DNA of 64,000 nucleotides from Symbiodinium sp. CCMP2592. Its lineage: Eukaryota; Sar; Dinophyceae; Suessiales; Symbiodiniaceae. The position numbers and the translations under genes are program-made. Under the pieces are notes generated by a model that was given only the letters and a program-made list of their open reading frames with translations, did not search any database and was not told where the DNA came from. Shown piece after piece: positions 11,753 through 24,386 of this stretch. The stretch's first letter is position 1. The number at the start of each line of letters is the position of its first letter. The stretch lies in assembly GCA_905221615.1 (NCBI GenBank), contig CAJNDT010002891.1, forward strand, positions 398,501 through 462,500, given 5' to 3'.

Positions 11753-11773
11753 AAGACAGACAGACAGACAGAC
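11753..11773 (+). repeat. (CAGA)5 microsatellite
   Basis: Short perfect CAGA tetranucleotide run. Confidence 0.85.
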
Positions 11774-12698
11774 CTGCAATGTTTTCATTTTTCACGCCTC
11801 CCACGGTCCCTTGCCGATTACCGGTAGTCATAAAAACTCAAGTAAATGCCCTAGTACTTACAATCGCACAAGTACAGCTACATTGGCTACCCCGCCGCTT
11901 CATTAGTCCCGATACTTTGCCTTGGTCAAACAGAGAATGAGTATGTGAAAGCTCCCAACTCCCTGCTACAATGCACTTGCTGCCCACACCAGGATTGCGG
12001 TCCACTGCATGCAGATCTCCTCTGCACCTTTGGCTGAGCATCAGGAAGGGGGCGTTTCGGGCCTAGGGAGGACGTGGATTTCAGGGGCCGTGTTTGAGCC
12101 GATTCCGCCTCCCGTTTAGGAGGAGTTTCTGCTTTTGACTGTGCTGTGCAGCTTTGTACTTCTGGGACACGACTGTTTGATATCCAAAACCGCAGCCCAG
12201 CCCACAGCATATCTTCCAATAGCGAATCCCAAACTCGTAGCCTCCGGTACTTGAATCCTGTGAGGTTCTCAGCTTCGCGCTTTCAAGCGCGGTCGTGATG
12301 ATTGCAGCTGCCGGATTAAATTTGAGTATGTGGGATGCAGGCCTCTCCTTGTCTTCTGCATTCTTCTGCGTTCCAAGTAGCAGTTCTTCAACACACTGCG
12401 TATCCGGCTTGCTTCCACGTTTTCTTGAGATGCATACTTTCGTGCCATCCTCGGGTAAGATGTCTGGCTTTCTGTAAACCGATGCCACTCCGATCCAATA
12501 TCTCCAACTCAGTCTCCGACAATTTTGTTCTCATTGCTCCAAGTCCCAAAGTCGTTGACCCACAACCTGTATTGGACAAAGCGGCCGTCTGCAATACGTA
12601 ATTACGGCAGAAGGAACGTTGCTAGTTAGTTTTTTCGTGCTGATGGATGCTGGCGACACTATTCATACGCGCTGGAACGGCCCAAATCATGGTTTTGA
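11774..12698. other. unassigned sequence
   Basis: No gene supported. Several 65-135 codon frames on both strands overlap between 11838 and 12601 and none stands out. Confidence 0.5.
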
Positions 12699-12868
12699 TT
12701 GTCATCATCGTCACCATCGCCGCCGCTGTCATCTTCGTCACAACCGTCAACACCCGTCATCACCAAATCACATGCGATCATCGATCATCATCAGCAGCAG
12801 CGCCATCTTCTTGGCCTTCATCTGGTCCATCGTCGCCATCATCATCGTCGCCATCATCTTCTTGTTCA
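12699..12868 (+). repeat. ATC/GTC trinucleotide-rich tract
   Basis: Degenerate CATCATCGTCACC-type repeat. The Ser-, His- and Ile-rich translations in its three frames have no sequence beyond the repeat that suggests a protein. Confidence 0.8.
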
Positions 12869-13276
12869 TAAGCGCCACCGTCTTCAAGGTTATTGCCAGC
12901 ATCCAAGCACAGGGCTCAGGAAAGAGTAGAGTACGAGAGTTCTTGATGCCCGGTTGCTCTTCCTAGCAGTCGTCTTACATGTAACCGTCGGAGTAGCCTA
13001 GACAAGAGAAAGAGTCCAGCATTGGTGGAAGTCGCATAACCGTGATGCCGAAGGGGACAAGACGTCATCTGCTTTAGGTGTCCTTTAGCGCCATCACGAC
13101 GGCACGTGTTCTAGTTATGAAAACATCATCATCACCATGGAGATGACATCTGTGGCAGTCAGCAATTGTAATCGGTGACGGGCATGTCGCAGTTTATCTT
13201 AAACAGCACAGGCGCACTCTGCAGTAGCTGGTAAGTGGTTCGAAACCACGTGTAAACGACAGTTCTTGAAGCACTA
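12869..13276. other. unassigned sequence
   Basis: Contains a 15-base palindrome, GTGGTTCGAAACCAC (13235-13249), that includes a perfect tRNA B-box match. No tRNA cloverleaf can be drawn around it. Otherwise nothing recognised. Confidence 0.5.
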
Positions 13277-13545
13277 AGCAACAACCAACAAGCAACAAGC
13301 AGCATGCAACAAGCAACCAGCAACCAGGAACCAGCAACTAGCCAGCAGCCACCAGCAACCAGCAACAAGCGACCCGCAAGCAGGAACTGGCAAGTAGCAA
13401 CCAGCAATCAGAAATCAGCAACCAGCAACTAGCCACCACCACCACCAATACCACCACCACCAACAACAAAACCCAACAACAGCAACATCCAACAACAACA
13501 GCAACAACACCAACATCACAACACCAAGAGCAACATCGACAGCAA
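13277..13545 (+). repeat. CAGCAAC / CACCACCAA degenerate minisatellite
   Basis: Repeats of CAAGCAACAAGC, CAACCAGCAACCAG and CAGCAACTAGCCAG (13277-13430) pass into CCACCACCAATAC (about 13432-13465) and ACAACAGCAACA (13465-13545). The copies differ, so this is an old or fast-diverging array. The Leu/Val- and Trp-rich reverse-strand frames are its translation. Confidence 0.85.
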
Positions 13546-13989
13546 TTAACAGCACCTGCTTTGCAGCTAGAGGCCTATGTGCAGTCCCATCTTCTCCTTG
13601 GCCTGGACAAAAGTGCCCTTGCCGAAGCATCGGGGTGTGGGCTTGCGGCTTCTGGTTACGAGGTGCTCTTTTGTGTACTGCACTGACCTTGGCTGACTTT
13701 GTGTACACAGAGTCTTTGTCAGTATGGCGGCTTGCCCAGTAGCCGTATCTACACTCTACGCATTTATGTATGTGCTTGCGCTCATCTATGTGGACGCATG
13801 GGTGGATGGATAGTTGAATCCGGAGTGTCTGTGGGTCTGTGCGTTTGTGTGTGCCTTTTCTCGTGTATATGCACATGTACACGACTATGTACACGTACGT
13901 GATCGTACATTCATTTCAGCTGGATTTCATGTCATCAGCTTTATGTGCAGGAACAAGACACACGGGTGCTAGAGCAGAGTGATGATGGA
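13546..13989. other. unassigned sequence
   Basis: No gene supported. Weak ATGTGTGTGC-like and GTACACGTAC patches near 13840-13900. Confidence 0.45.
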
Positions 13990-14481
13990 TACGTGAAAAG
14001 TGTATGTATGTAATCACGCACCCATGCATCCGTATGTATGTCAATTCACGCGTGCATACAGACCTACATGCATACACTCTTTCATTGATTCATTATTTCG
14101 TTCATGCATTCATACATTCATGCATTCGTTCATGCATGCATTCATGCATCCGCGTGACATACAGACAGCCAGGCAGGCAGGCAGACAGAGACAGAGAGAG
14201 ACATCCAGACAGGCAGACAGACCAGCAGATCAACAGGGCCTATGGGAATAGGTGGATGTTTACAAACATGCATGCTGATTGCATGCATACGTACATGCAC
14301 ACATGCAAAGATGCATACATTGGAATATGAGCTTCATGTTCGTGCAACATCGAAACATACGTATTATACATGCGCGGCTGCCGACCAAAGCCAAACGCAC
14401 ATGCAATGGCATATACTGGCATGCATATATATATATATATATATATTTATATATTTATTTATATTTATATTTATATTTATA
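13990..14481 (+). repeat. CATG/CATT tetranucleotides, CAGA run and TA-rich tract
   Basis: Degenerate CATGCATT and CATACAT repeats (14005-14150), a CAGACAGG/CAGA block (about 14160-14226), further CATG copies (14265-14345), a (TA) run at 14424-14445 and TTTATA repeats to 14481. No coding value. Confidence 0.85.
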
Positions 14482-16673
14482 TGCACACCTTGCGCATGCA
14501 GGCATGTTCTCATAAGCACACATGGATGCATAAACAAGCTTGCGTGAGCATGTTATCGACACATGCATGTGCCCTTGTCTTGCACTATGTGCATGTGGCA
14601 CGTAGGTGCAGCAGGGCAGCAGGGGTCTCCAGCTCAGCTAAGGCCTCGATTGCTGGTGTTGCCAGGTCATCAACACACCGGCCTTTGCTTCGCGGCTGCA
14701 GTTTCGGCTGTAGGGCAGTAGGGCTGGGGTGTTGAGGCTTTCGGCATCGTAAGGGTCTTCATGTGGGAATGCCACAACCATGTCGACTTCGGGACAGAGT
14801 CGTGCTCGGACCGAGCAGTCGGTTCGGCTGACTGAAAATTTTTCCGGTGCTTAGCATACAGCGGAGTTCCACTTTTGAAGTCACTGTGATTGTCAGCTTC
14901 TGTGTTTCGCTGATAGAAAGTGCGAGGTAACAGCCCAAGCATCCTTTAACTCGCACTGATGCTGTCTCGTGAGAAGGTCCATCAGGCCGACACAGAGCTT
15001 CCGAAATCAGAATGCGAAGAGTTGGAAGCACACTTGGACTAGACTACTGGCGCCGGCTCCTTCCGGTCGTGGCATATAACTGAGTGCCTCATGTCTGCGG
15101 GTACCAGAGTGACTCGCCGGCAGATTCGGATCTGAAAGTCCGAAGCCGCACCATGAGTTGTACCCAGTATCCCAGGAGTTCGGCGTACAGAGCTGGAACA
15201 GCCTGCAGGCTCTCCTGCAACTTGGCCATGACTCCAATGGTGCTAAACAAGATGGGGGATGAGGGGGTCTTCTCGAGGTCTGGTGAGCTTTGGGCAAAGG
15301 GGCTTTAGTTTGGCTCCTCCTGACTATCCCAACGCCAGTCACAAAGCCGGCTCGGGGCGGTGGGCACGCACTGTCTGAAAACTTCGGCAAAGGCCGTGCA
15401 GCTCTCAAGCCCTGGTCGCGGTCAGGAAATGTGTTGGCCGAGAGCTTGCCAGCAGCTTCTTGTCCTTTCAAGCTGCTGGGCTGCACATGTTGTTAGGATC
15501 CAGAATGGCATGAATTTCAAGTGTTACATAAGTTAATCCTATATTCTACAGAATGCAGGAGACAGAGCGCTATAAACCCCAACTAGAGATCGGATGATTT
15601 AGTTCCCAGCGTGTGACATGGACGGCGCACTGTGTGGATGCATCTTTCGCATGCGGCGGGCTTGAGGTTTTGAGGCCTCAAAAGTGCAAGTATCGGTACT
15701 GCAGCGGGACGAAGTACCCTTTTGGGCTCGTTTGGCCTGCAAGGATTCCTTTCGACTTGTGAAACCTCTATCGTCTGAGCACTCGCTGTGGATGCAAGCG
15801 ACTCTTATGACTCTTCTTAGACCATTCTATCTCGGAAGGTCCATGCCAGAGATCCATACATTCCCGTGACACTTTCCAAAAAGACCGGAACAATGCCAGG
15901 TTATGGGAGCCTTGGGCTTCTTCTACGTCCTTGCCAGCAGCGTTGCCTGGCAGAGCTCGTGAATCCAAAATTCGCCCCCCTGGGATTCGGGGTTTGTCGG
16001 CTCTAAGTCGAAGCTTGTTTAAACAAGGAAAAAATCGCAAAGTCCCCCAGGTGTTGCCTGTTGGGTTTGGTGGGCGAAACTCGGTGAGACCTGGGCCCAA
16101 ATCCTCGATGCATGGAATCACAGCATGTAGGCCAGGCCAGAGTAGGGACTTACTCATGGCTCCACACTTCTCAAGGCTTCTTGCTGTCTGATTGTCCACC
16201 ATTACAGGCTTCAAACCTGATCTCCACGTCAACCCTGATCCATTTCTGAATTATTGGCTCTCGGCCAGTTTGTATCTGCAGCAGTGAAAATTCGGGCACC
16301 GGCCAGAATTCTACCTGTATCCAAACAGCGCTTGCAGCACCGTATTGTTGCTGCCGTCCCGGTTCGGTGTACCGATGGCGTGTTGGACCAGACATGGAGT
16401 CATTTGCCGATGCTTCCAGCATGCATTGCTCTTCTCTCCGTGCTGTGCTCTAGTCCTGGAGAAACTTGTAAGTTTCTTTCGGATGCTGTGGTGTGCAGTT
16501 TGTCTCAGTGCTTCAAACTCGAAGATCCATCAAGCGCGGCCATCTTCGGACCTAAATGCGAGACCCCGAGTCTTCCACCTGTGGCCTTCTGTCCAACTGG
16601 TGAGCTCTTTCAAGTTGAGGTTGCTTACGCCTTCAGGACGGACATCTTCTCCTGGCTGGGGCTGCGGAGTAGA
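14482..16673. other. unassigned sequence
   Basis: No gene supported. The longest non-repetitive frames (15007-15486 and 15768-16232, reverse strand; 16254-16724, forward) are near the chance limit. They overlap others on the opposite strand and show no motif. Confidence 0.45.
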
Positions 16674-16728
16674 ACTAGAAGCAGAAGTGGTAATAGAAGT
16701 AGGAGTGGTGGTTGGAAGTGGTAGCAGT

Positions 16729-16781
<53 letters not shown>

Positions 16782-16902
16782 CAGGAGTAGCAGTGGTAGT
16801 GGTAGTGGTAGTGGTAGTGGTAGTGGTAGTGGTAGTGGTAGTGGTAGTGGTAGTAGTAGTAGCAGTAGCAGTAGCAGTAGCAGTAGCAGTAGCAGTAGCA
16901 GT

Positions 16903-16949
<47 letters not shown>

Positions 16950-17085
16950 TAGGAGTAGTAGTAGTAGTACTAGTAGTAGTAGTAGCAGTAGTAGTAGTAG
17001 TAGTAGTAGCAGTAGTAGCAGGAGTAGGAGTAGGAGTAGGAGTAGGAGTAGGAGTAGGAGTAGGAGTAGGAGTAGGAGTAGTAGT

Positions 17086-17163
<78 letters not shown>

Positions 17164-17170
17164 GTAGTAG

Positions 17171-17239
<69 letters not shown>

Positions 17240-17249
17240 AGTAGTAAGC

Positions 17250-17305
<56 letters not shown>

Positions 17306-17306
17306 C
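16674..17306 (+). repeat. 633-bp compound AGN microsatellite with hexamer blocks
   Basis: Nearly every triplet in one phase is AGN, but the third base is set in homogeneous blocks: AGC run (about 16724-16778), AGTGGT hexamers (about 16793-16853), AGCAGT hexamers (16860-16902), AGGAGC hexamers (16903-16947), AGT with AGC (16950-17018), AGGAGT hexamers (17020-17078) and a long AGT run broken by single-base slips (17083-17306). The orderly hexamer blocks suggest successive rounds of slippage or unequal exchange. Translation gives Ser/Arg/Gly or Val/Ala/Gly strings on one strand and Leu/Thr/Tyr strings on the other. These are not taken as an RS-domain protein. Confidence 0.95.
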
Positions 17307-17543
17307 AGCAACTACCATGCCGGTCGCCCGCACCAGCAACGACAACAGCCGCAACAAGGGCAACCTTTGACGAGTACTAGTGTTGCCGGGGCTGGGGCAT
17401 CCCATGGTTTCTACTGTAGGACGATATCCACCCCTGCAAAACCTCAACCTTACAAATATGTGAACCATGTGTGCCCTTTGGCAGGCACTGCTTATACAAG
17501 TTTTCAGTAGCACTCTCAGTATCGTTCCACCTCACTGTCGATA

Positions 17544-17750
17544 TGGGATTGTATAATAGCCCCGCGCCTTTGTGTTTAGTCTTGGCATGTCCTTGTTGGG
17601 TTTTGTTTGGTTTTCTTTAAAGCGATTTGAATCAAATACAGCGATAACAAAACGATAAGGTAATTTTCATGGAAGAACGATAAGAAGAAAAAAGAACGAT
17701 AACGACGTTCAGGGATAAGGGTATTTATACGGGGTTATTATACAACCCCA
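17544..17750. mobile_element. terminal-inverted-repeat element with CGATAA motifs
   Basis: The left end (17544-17564, TGGGATTGTATAATAGCCCCG) and the right end (17730-17750) are reverse complements with two mismatches, bounding 207 bp. Each arm is itself nearly palindromic (GGGGTT...AACCCC on the right). The interior is AT-rich and carries four CGATAA copies (about 17642, 17653, 17678 and 17697) and a GGATAAGG. No ORF. It fits a MITE-type non-autonomous DNA transposon, with no transposase in the window. Another palindromic element starts 55 bp downstream. Confidence 0.65.
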
Positions 17751-17805
17751 ACGTGTCCCACACTCCCTCGCTGGCGTTCACCCGTACATTGATGGAACTT
17801 ACCGG

Positions 17806-17915
17806 CATGGGAGCTTCCGAAAATTAGGGGTACCCTATTTTGGGGCCCTTGTAATAAGGATCCTACTATTTGGGGTACTTTATTTGGGTCCCACATTTTC
17901 GGAAACTCCCGTATG
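17806..17915. mobile_element. short palindromic MITE-like element
   Basis: 110 bp with terminal inverted repeats of about 28 bp: left about 17806-17833 (core GGGAGCTTCCGAAAATTA), right about 17888-17915 (core CATTTTCGGAAACTCCC). The interior alternates GGGGTACCC, GGGGCCC, GGATCC and GGGGTAC motifs around TTATT/AATAA. It shares AAAATTAGGG plus a CCC block with the element at 2246-2399. Non-coding. Confidence 0.65.
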
Positions 17916-20100
17916 ACAAGTCTGGCTCTGCCCAAACTTGCCGTGGGCTGTGAGGACCGACTTCCACTGGCGCCCGATCCTGCTCGAATTCTGTTCGTCC
18001 TTACCTTTGCTTTTCCTGTTTGGCATGAGCAGCTTGGCTTATGTGTGTGCAGTTTGAGTCTGAAGCCCGAAGCACAACTCCCTATCGCCCTAAGCATTGG
18101 GCTTTGCAGGTAGACCCATCGCACGCCAAAGCATGCAAACATAACACAACACCCAGAAATCCTTTGATGTATGCCGCTCGTGTTGGTCAAGGAGCCCTGT
18201 GCAATCTAGGAAGAAGTTGGCGAGTAGCAGCAGCAGCCGAAGCAGCACCATCACAAGCAATAAAAGCTTAAGGTAGTAGTATTGAAAGCGGTAACCGCAG
18301 TACGAATGGGACGTCATTGGAGTCCTTTCGTTCTCCGGGCTGTATTTATTGTCTATAGTTGGCAACTGTTCTGACGTTCCATTTCTCCTGGTCCGAATAT
18401 CAGCAAGAAGACCATAACCAACGATGGGCAGCAGTGCCCACAGCAGCCACGTTTTGCATCAACAACATTGCTGGTGTTGTTGGAAGGGTTAGCAGCAGCC
18501 ACCGTATGCAGCAATGCCCTCACCAAGTCCAAAGTGCGCAGTGGGTCATGGGAAGGGTTGGTTGGTTGGGAGCTTGTCGTTTCAATTCCCGAAAGCGTCA
18601 CGGCACAGCGCGAAGCTCGAATCTCTCAGCTACTAGCCGATGCTCAGGTATGCGACTTTTTGCCAAAGGAGCTGCGCTTACCGAGCGTCTCGTCGCAGCA
18701 GATGCACTGTTCGGCAGCAAGAATGCTTACCTGATTTGGGGAGCACCGCGTGTCCTGATCAGTGTACCCGAATAGCTCGGAAGCGCTGACTTCCTGAAGA
18801 AGAGCTCCTCAAGGATCCTGTGGGGCGCTTGAGGCTTTGGCGTCGCAGGAAATTTCACAAGACCGGGTGCGATCGAATGCCTGTAGCAAAGCCTTGTGCT
18901 GCTTCGTAAATTCAACGTCATAGGTCCTGGGAGTCCTGGTAAGTTGATGATGCATTGTCAATCTGGGATGAAGACGCCTGCGCTGGTGGTGACAAGCTCA
19001 CTCCTTGATGTCTTCTCTTTACACTGTTTCAGCTCAGCATGGCCAAAGCGCTGGATCTCCAAGGAAGTGTCGGGCTGTTCCCGCGTTTGTCAACCAGATT
19101 CCGACCACACACTGGATCGATGTTCATCGCCAGTATCTTGTGACATTCATCACAGAGACTCACCTGCAGTCAGTCTGTGATTTATGGTCAATGTGGCCGT
19201 CTGTGGAGTGCGATCATGGCATGACAATCTTGGCACAGCTCGTTCGGCAGGGCTGCTAGGTGTTTCCTATGCAGTTTGACATTTGACTGAGAGGGTATGC
19301 TTTTCCCGACAGCATTGGGCGCTGAGCGACTACCTGAAATCTACGAAGCAGCGGCACATTCAATGTTGTTGACTGGGAGTTGGGGAAGTTTGTCATGTTT
19401 GTGTCGGCCAGTTCGTCGAACTCGTCGTCCCCATACAGCCCCTACGGCGCACCAGACAGTCATAGCTTAGCTCCCTCGGCACGAGGAAACGATATCATCT
19501 CACGGAGTCTCAGCCGTTCTGCTGCTCCTTTGAGTAGACCTTGAAACAATGACGGAACGGAGATTCCGCTCAACTCTAGCATGTCCGTGTTTCCTTTCGA
19601 CTGCCCATGCAGGGGTTGGGCTGTTCCTGGCGATTCCCCTTTACATACCGAACGGCCAGAAGAAGCGCACTAAGCAACATCGCTTCGGCGCCGGGTTGGT
19701 GAGGGTTGGAGAGTTTCAGTTTCGGCGGGTTCATTGCTGTCGCCGTTCAGTGCTCCGTTCCTTGAATCCTTGCCTTCAGCCCTCGCTTTTCAGGACAGCT
19801 CAGCGGGGTTCTTTGTGCGGGAGGTGAAAATCTCACAAGAGCTGCCACCTGGCCAGAAAGAAACTGACAAGCCCGAATCTCACATCCTTTCAAGAATCTT
19901 CGTGCAAAACCTAAGCTCCGAACAGCTGAGCCTGGCCAATGCTTGCAGGAAGATGGCACTCCTGTTAGAATTCCCGGGGAGTCTTGCACGGGGTACTGGA
20001 GAACTTCGCTTGGTGTCTTAGGATTTTGGGTCAGGGGTGTTGCGTCTTTTTCGTTCTAGGCTACTTGACAGGCCCATACCCGAGCTAGACTGCAAGGTGT
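17916..20100. other. unassigned sequence
   Basis: No gene supported. The forward frame 19005-19259 reads non-repetitively (e.g. VNQIPTTHWIDVHRQYLVTF) and might be an exon, but its splice signals are unclear. Two GTTGGTTGGGA-like patches near 18560 are minor. Confidence 0.4.
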
Positions 20101-23100
20101 CTTTTTGTTAAAAAATGGGGGCGACCTGAACTTTTCTAAGCCCCCAAAACACCGCGTCGTCGAAGCCTCGGACGATGAGTTTCACAGGTTCCTGAAGCAG
20201 TTCATCATCGTTGGTGGCTTGCTGTCTGGGATCTTCGGTGCCCTCTCCCGATTGTTCTTGTCGTGACCACGCTGAGCTCAGGCTTTGGGCCTCCGGTTCA
20301 CAAGCGTTAAGGCTTTGCGACTTTTGACCAAGGGTTGAAGGGTTCACATGTTTCAAGATATTTAGGCCGAGTTCTCGTGCTTCTCGTTTTACACGACCAT
20401 GCAACGCATCGGCAGATGCCCCAGGAAGCCGTCGGAGCTCATAGGTCTTGCAGTGCATGGTTCCACCATCTCAAACCCTGCGCCCTCAAGCGCGATGATT
20501 TCCAGTCTTTGCCTGCAGAGTTCATTCAACTGGCAGCAGGTTGGGTTTCTGTTTAACCATCGAATCATCGCCGAAGTGTTTCCATTCCTGCCACGCAGAG
20601 TTTTCAAAAAGCAACAGTAGGGTGCGTGGATACTAGATTCTAGCTCCTAGAATAATACAGACCGTGGGCCTTTGTGGCCGTCGCCCAGCGTGGTCCAATC
20701 AATCAATGTCTCAGACCTGGACGAGGTCGAAGGGGAGTGTTTCAAAGCACGGATTTGAAGACACTCCCTCCTTTGAATTTTGACAACACGATTCGCTTTA
20801 AAACTCTTTGATCTCTGGGGGTCTCGCAGCTCAGGTCACCGACTCCCCTATATACCTGCGAGCATAGGAAGGAGAAGTCAGTTGTCTGGGACAGCAGCGC
20901 AAAGGACAGTCACGGCCGCGTTGCTGTCTACACGAGGGCTAAACATCACGTTTTCGGACTGAAGCTCCAAAGGTCGATAGGCTACGGTTGGGGTTTGATG
21001 CTGGTTCTCAGTGCTGGTCGTGCCTGAGCTGAGCAATCCCTTCCCTTCGTGACAAGATGCCGGGGACCTGCAGCCAACGCAGTCGTCAGCCCAAACGACT
21101 TCCTGACAATTCAGTTAGCACAGAGAGCCTGCATCCTCTAGGCCCCCCACGTTTCGGCATTCCAGATAGATTTCCGAGCCTCTTGTAGATGTCCTTAAGC
21201 ATTCGAGAAAGCTTTCTCAAGCTGAGCTGCTAGGGTCTGCTCGAGACCCTCTGCCTGGAGAAGGGTGCGGGACAGTACAAGGGACCCCCCCCTCTTCCAT
21301 CACTGACGATGGAAGGACGAGCGCACGCCAAAAAGAACTGTCCTGGAACCAGGCATAAACACGCAACACGAGGTGCGAGGAGAAACCCTGCGGCTGGTCG
21401 TATGGTGCAGAAGGGCTTTTTTCTCTTCCGGCGAGAAGAAGACGACGTCATACCATTGATCAATAGCAACACCAGCACCAACAATCCGCCTTAGCTTCCG
21501 TCAGTACGGTAGCAGAAGAAGGAACCCTGGCCGAAGCATCCTCCACTTCTAGATCTCTTGGCCTTAAAGGGGCTTCGGCGCAGAGCCGGCCTCCAATTCA
21601 AGACTGAATATGTCGATGTGATTTTTCTTCTGTCACTTGGAGGTGCAGATGTCTTTCGGGAACCGACGGTCGGGGCCTGCGGGCTTTTTTGGGCTCTCAA
21701 GGAGTTCCCAATCCCCGGCTGACGGTTCCGGTGCCATGCCTCCGACAATTTCCGGGGGGGATTGTCCACACTTTGAACCCGGCGCTGGATTGGCCGAAAG
21801 CTTCGGCACCTTGAATCCTCAATCCAAACTCGAAGCTGTGAAGCCCGCGAACGGCGTTTCCTGTGGCCCGGGTAAGGTTCAGCCCTCGCGCTGCCTCAAC
21901 CGTCCGCCTTGTGCGATATCATTGTTGGCTACTCCTATGATTCTAAGTCATTGGTTTTGTATCATGCATCTAGCACCTCTTATCTCAGCCTCCCAAGCCC
22001 TGAGTTCTGAGTTCACAAGGGGACGACTTGTGAGCATTTTCCGAGCTGGTTTACTCCACCTGTGGAGCGTCTGGTTCCATGCAGGGGTGTTTTAAAAGCA
22101 GCTTTTGAAGGAACCTGAGTCTGCGAAAGAGCAGCGATTGACAGCCGACCAGCCATACACCCTGATGAACACTAGAGGTCCTCATTGCCAGCACTTACCT
22201 GCAAAGAAGAGACTCTCGGCTAGGTTCCTTCCGCGCTGAAACCAACCCATTGGCTGCGTCATCCTGCAGCAATCAAAATGGCCCAATCTGAATGCGAAAG
22301 CCAAAGCTATGAGATTTAGACTTTGGGCTCAGGCTCAGTGTCGTGTTCGCCTTGATGCTGAGCTGAGATAATCTCAAACCGATAGACTCCAATCCCCGGC
22401 ACACTTGATGCGATAAACCTCTCATCCCATGTTCGATTGCCAGCCCTCGCCGTGATGGCCGGGGTGATTGGCCCAAATGCAAAGCTGAGAGCTTCTCCGC
22501 ACAAGCCCTTGTCTTCCCTTGTCAAGCACCTTACTTGCCTGTAAAGCTGGGCATAGCAGAGTACCAGAGAACTGATAGACCCCGTGCACGGTGGCACGGA
22601 TACACGAAACGTAGTGAAAGAGCTCTTGCACTCTCCAATCGCGGGAGAGTCTCAAGTCTATATCCCCTGCCCTTCGTACAGTCTGAGAATCTGAGAAAGC
22701 GAGAGGTTGCGCAGCACAGTGTCCGACTACAGTGGGCGCCTCCCGAGCATTCTGGTGGAGCGACGGTGGAGGGCTATCAGGCGCCTGGGGTTGCTAGCCT
22801 TCAGCCTTATCCTAGATTTTCCGGTTTTCCGTACATGGACAGCTTGTTTATATAATTTCAGTTGGTGCACCGCTGAACTCATCACATTGGAACCTCTCAC
22901 ATGCTTGAACCTTGCATGGGCATCTCCCAGCTTGACATGGGGAGCCTATGGTTCACACGCCGAAGGCGAGAATGCTGCAACGAGGCTCTTTGTGTGCACT
23001 ACTCGATGCCAGCGAGGGAGAGGAGATTAGGATCCGGAGCGGAGGTAGAATCGCTGCAGCTGGCAGCTGGGACGCAGCAGCTGGTGCGCCTGGAGGCCAC

Positions 23101-24219
23101 AAGCGATGTGCGCAGATTCAGGTTTCAAGCGACAGGACCTTACAGCTGAACGAACATCTTGCCAGCTTCTCCACAAGTGACTTCTAGTTTATGACAATAT
23201 CGCAAAACATGCTGCGCCTCGGATTCCGGCATGTACATATGCTGCGGACACGTCCGGACGAGCTGATGCTCTGCCTTTTCAAAGTTTGTTGTTCAGAGCG
23301 CAGGAAGTTTCTCTGAATCTGGGCAGTCGTGACTCAGCTTGTTCACGACGAAGTTTGCTCCAAGTGACACTCCCACCAAGGCGCACTGAGAGCAGCCACA
23401 GGCATACTTTATGATATGTGAGTGTGCTTTAAGGGTTAGCCGGGCTCGGGGCGTTGAGAATGCTTGGGCAGGACGTCGCTGAGAACGCAGCCACTGTTGT
23501 CGAGCTGGCCTTGCTGCCTTGGTTGCGGTTCTTTCACACGAGCAGACATCACAGCCAGCTGGTTTTTTACGACGACTGGAAAAGCATTCGGAAGGTGATT
23601 GCTGCTTGTAGATAACTCGGTAGAACAGGCCACCTGTTCAGCCTATCACGCGCGGCTCCCTATCACAGAGAATCGCCACTATCAGCTTCCTGTACCTGCA
23701 GGGCACTTGCGGCATCGTGAAGCAAAGGTCGAGAATGGATACTGCATTGGGGGAATTTTGAGCCTCCGTGCCTGGACTTCAAGGCTGCAGGCTAGGTCAC
23801 AGACTGATGTCCAGAAGTCGTTCCGGCTCCGGTCCACAAAACCGTGCCAGGACGGAGACACCGAATACCAATTCCGCGTGCAGGTCGGGCCCTCGAGGCT
23901 CCCAGGTCATTGAATTGAGCTGTTGGAAAAGTGATCATCAGAGCGGCATGCGCGGACTGAACCAACGCTAAACCCAAGTCTCTGAAATCGAAACTCCAGA
24001 GCTTTTTTCCAAAAGGCGAGTGTCCTGCACCATGGGCCTGTGAGTGTTCACATCAAGACTAGAAGTCAACTTTGAGCCCATGGAGCCGCTAATGCCAGTG
24101 TTCCAATCATCACAATCGTCGCCATCGTCGTGGGTGTCGTAGCAGTAGCAGCAACAATGCCTCACGCATAAGGACATGTAAGGAGGAACCTGTTTCGATT
24201 GGAAGACAAACTGCCACTA
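20101..24219. other. unassigned sequence
   Basis: No gene, microsatellite or inverted repeat recognised. ORFs reach about 150 codons (21637-22095, forward), which is within chance. The frame 22948-23187 (+) contains a protein-like stretch (ALLDASEGEEIRIRSGGRIA) but has no supporting context. Confidence 0.45.
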
Positions 24220-24386
24220 CTGCTGCCGCAGCGGCCGTCGCCATGACGGCCGCTGCAGCAGTTGTTGCCACCATCGCGGCCACCACCACCAGCACTCACG
24301 CCACCGGCGCCGCGAGCAGTACTGGCAGCACCACCAGCACCAACATTAGCAGCAACAGCAGCACTTCCACCAACAGCGAATGCAAC
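24220..24386 (+). repeat. GCC/ACC/GCA trinucleotide-rich tract
   Basis: Imperfect GCCGCTGCAGCA, CCACCACCACCAGC and CAGCAACAGC repeats, with Ala/Ser/Thr-rich translations only. Confidence 0.8.

Noticed and set aside
13237-13247. Perfect tRNA B-box GGTTCGAAACC
   Set aside because: No A-box, acceptor stem or anticodon arm fits at the right spacing. The match lies within a 15-base palindrome.
13277-13545. CRISPR-like array
   Set aside because: Units are short and degenerate with no unique spacers of constant length. The other repeats in the window are simple tandem arrays.
16345-17091. Apparent SR-type protein with a long Arg-Ser repeat (248 codons)
   Set aside because: The Ser/Arg/Gly part is the translation of the AGN microsatellite. 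The non-repeat N-terminal part has no RNA-binding domain and is of chance length.
16530-17513. 327-codon reverse ORF rich in Leu, Thr and Tyr
   Set aside because: It is the complement of the same microsatellite; no non-repeat domain.
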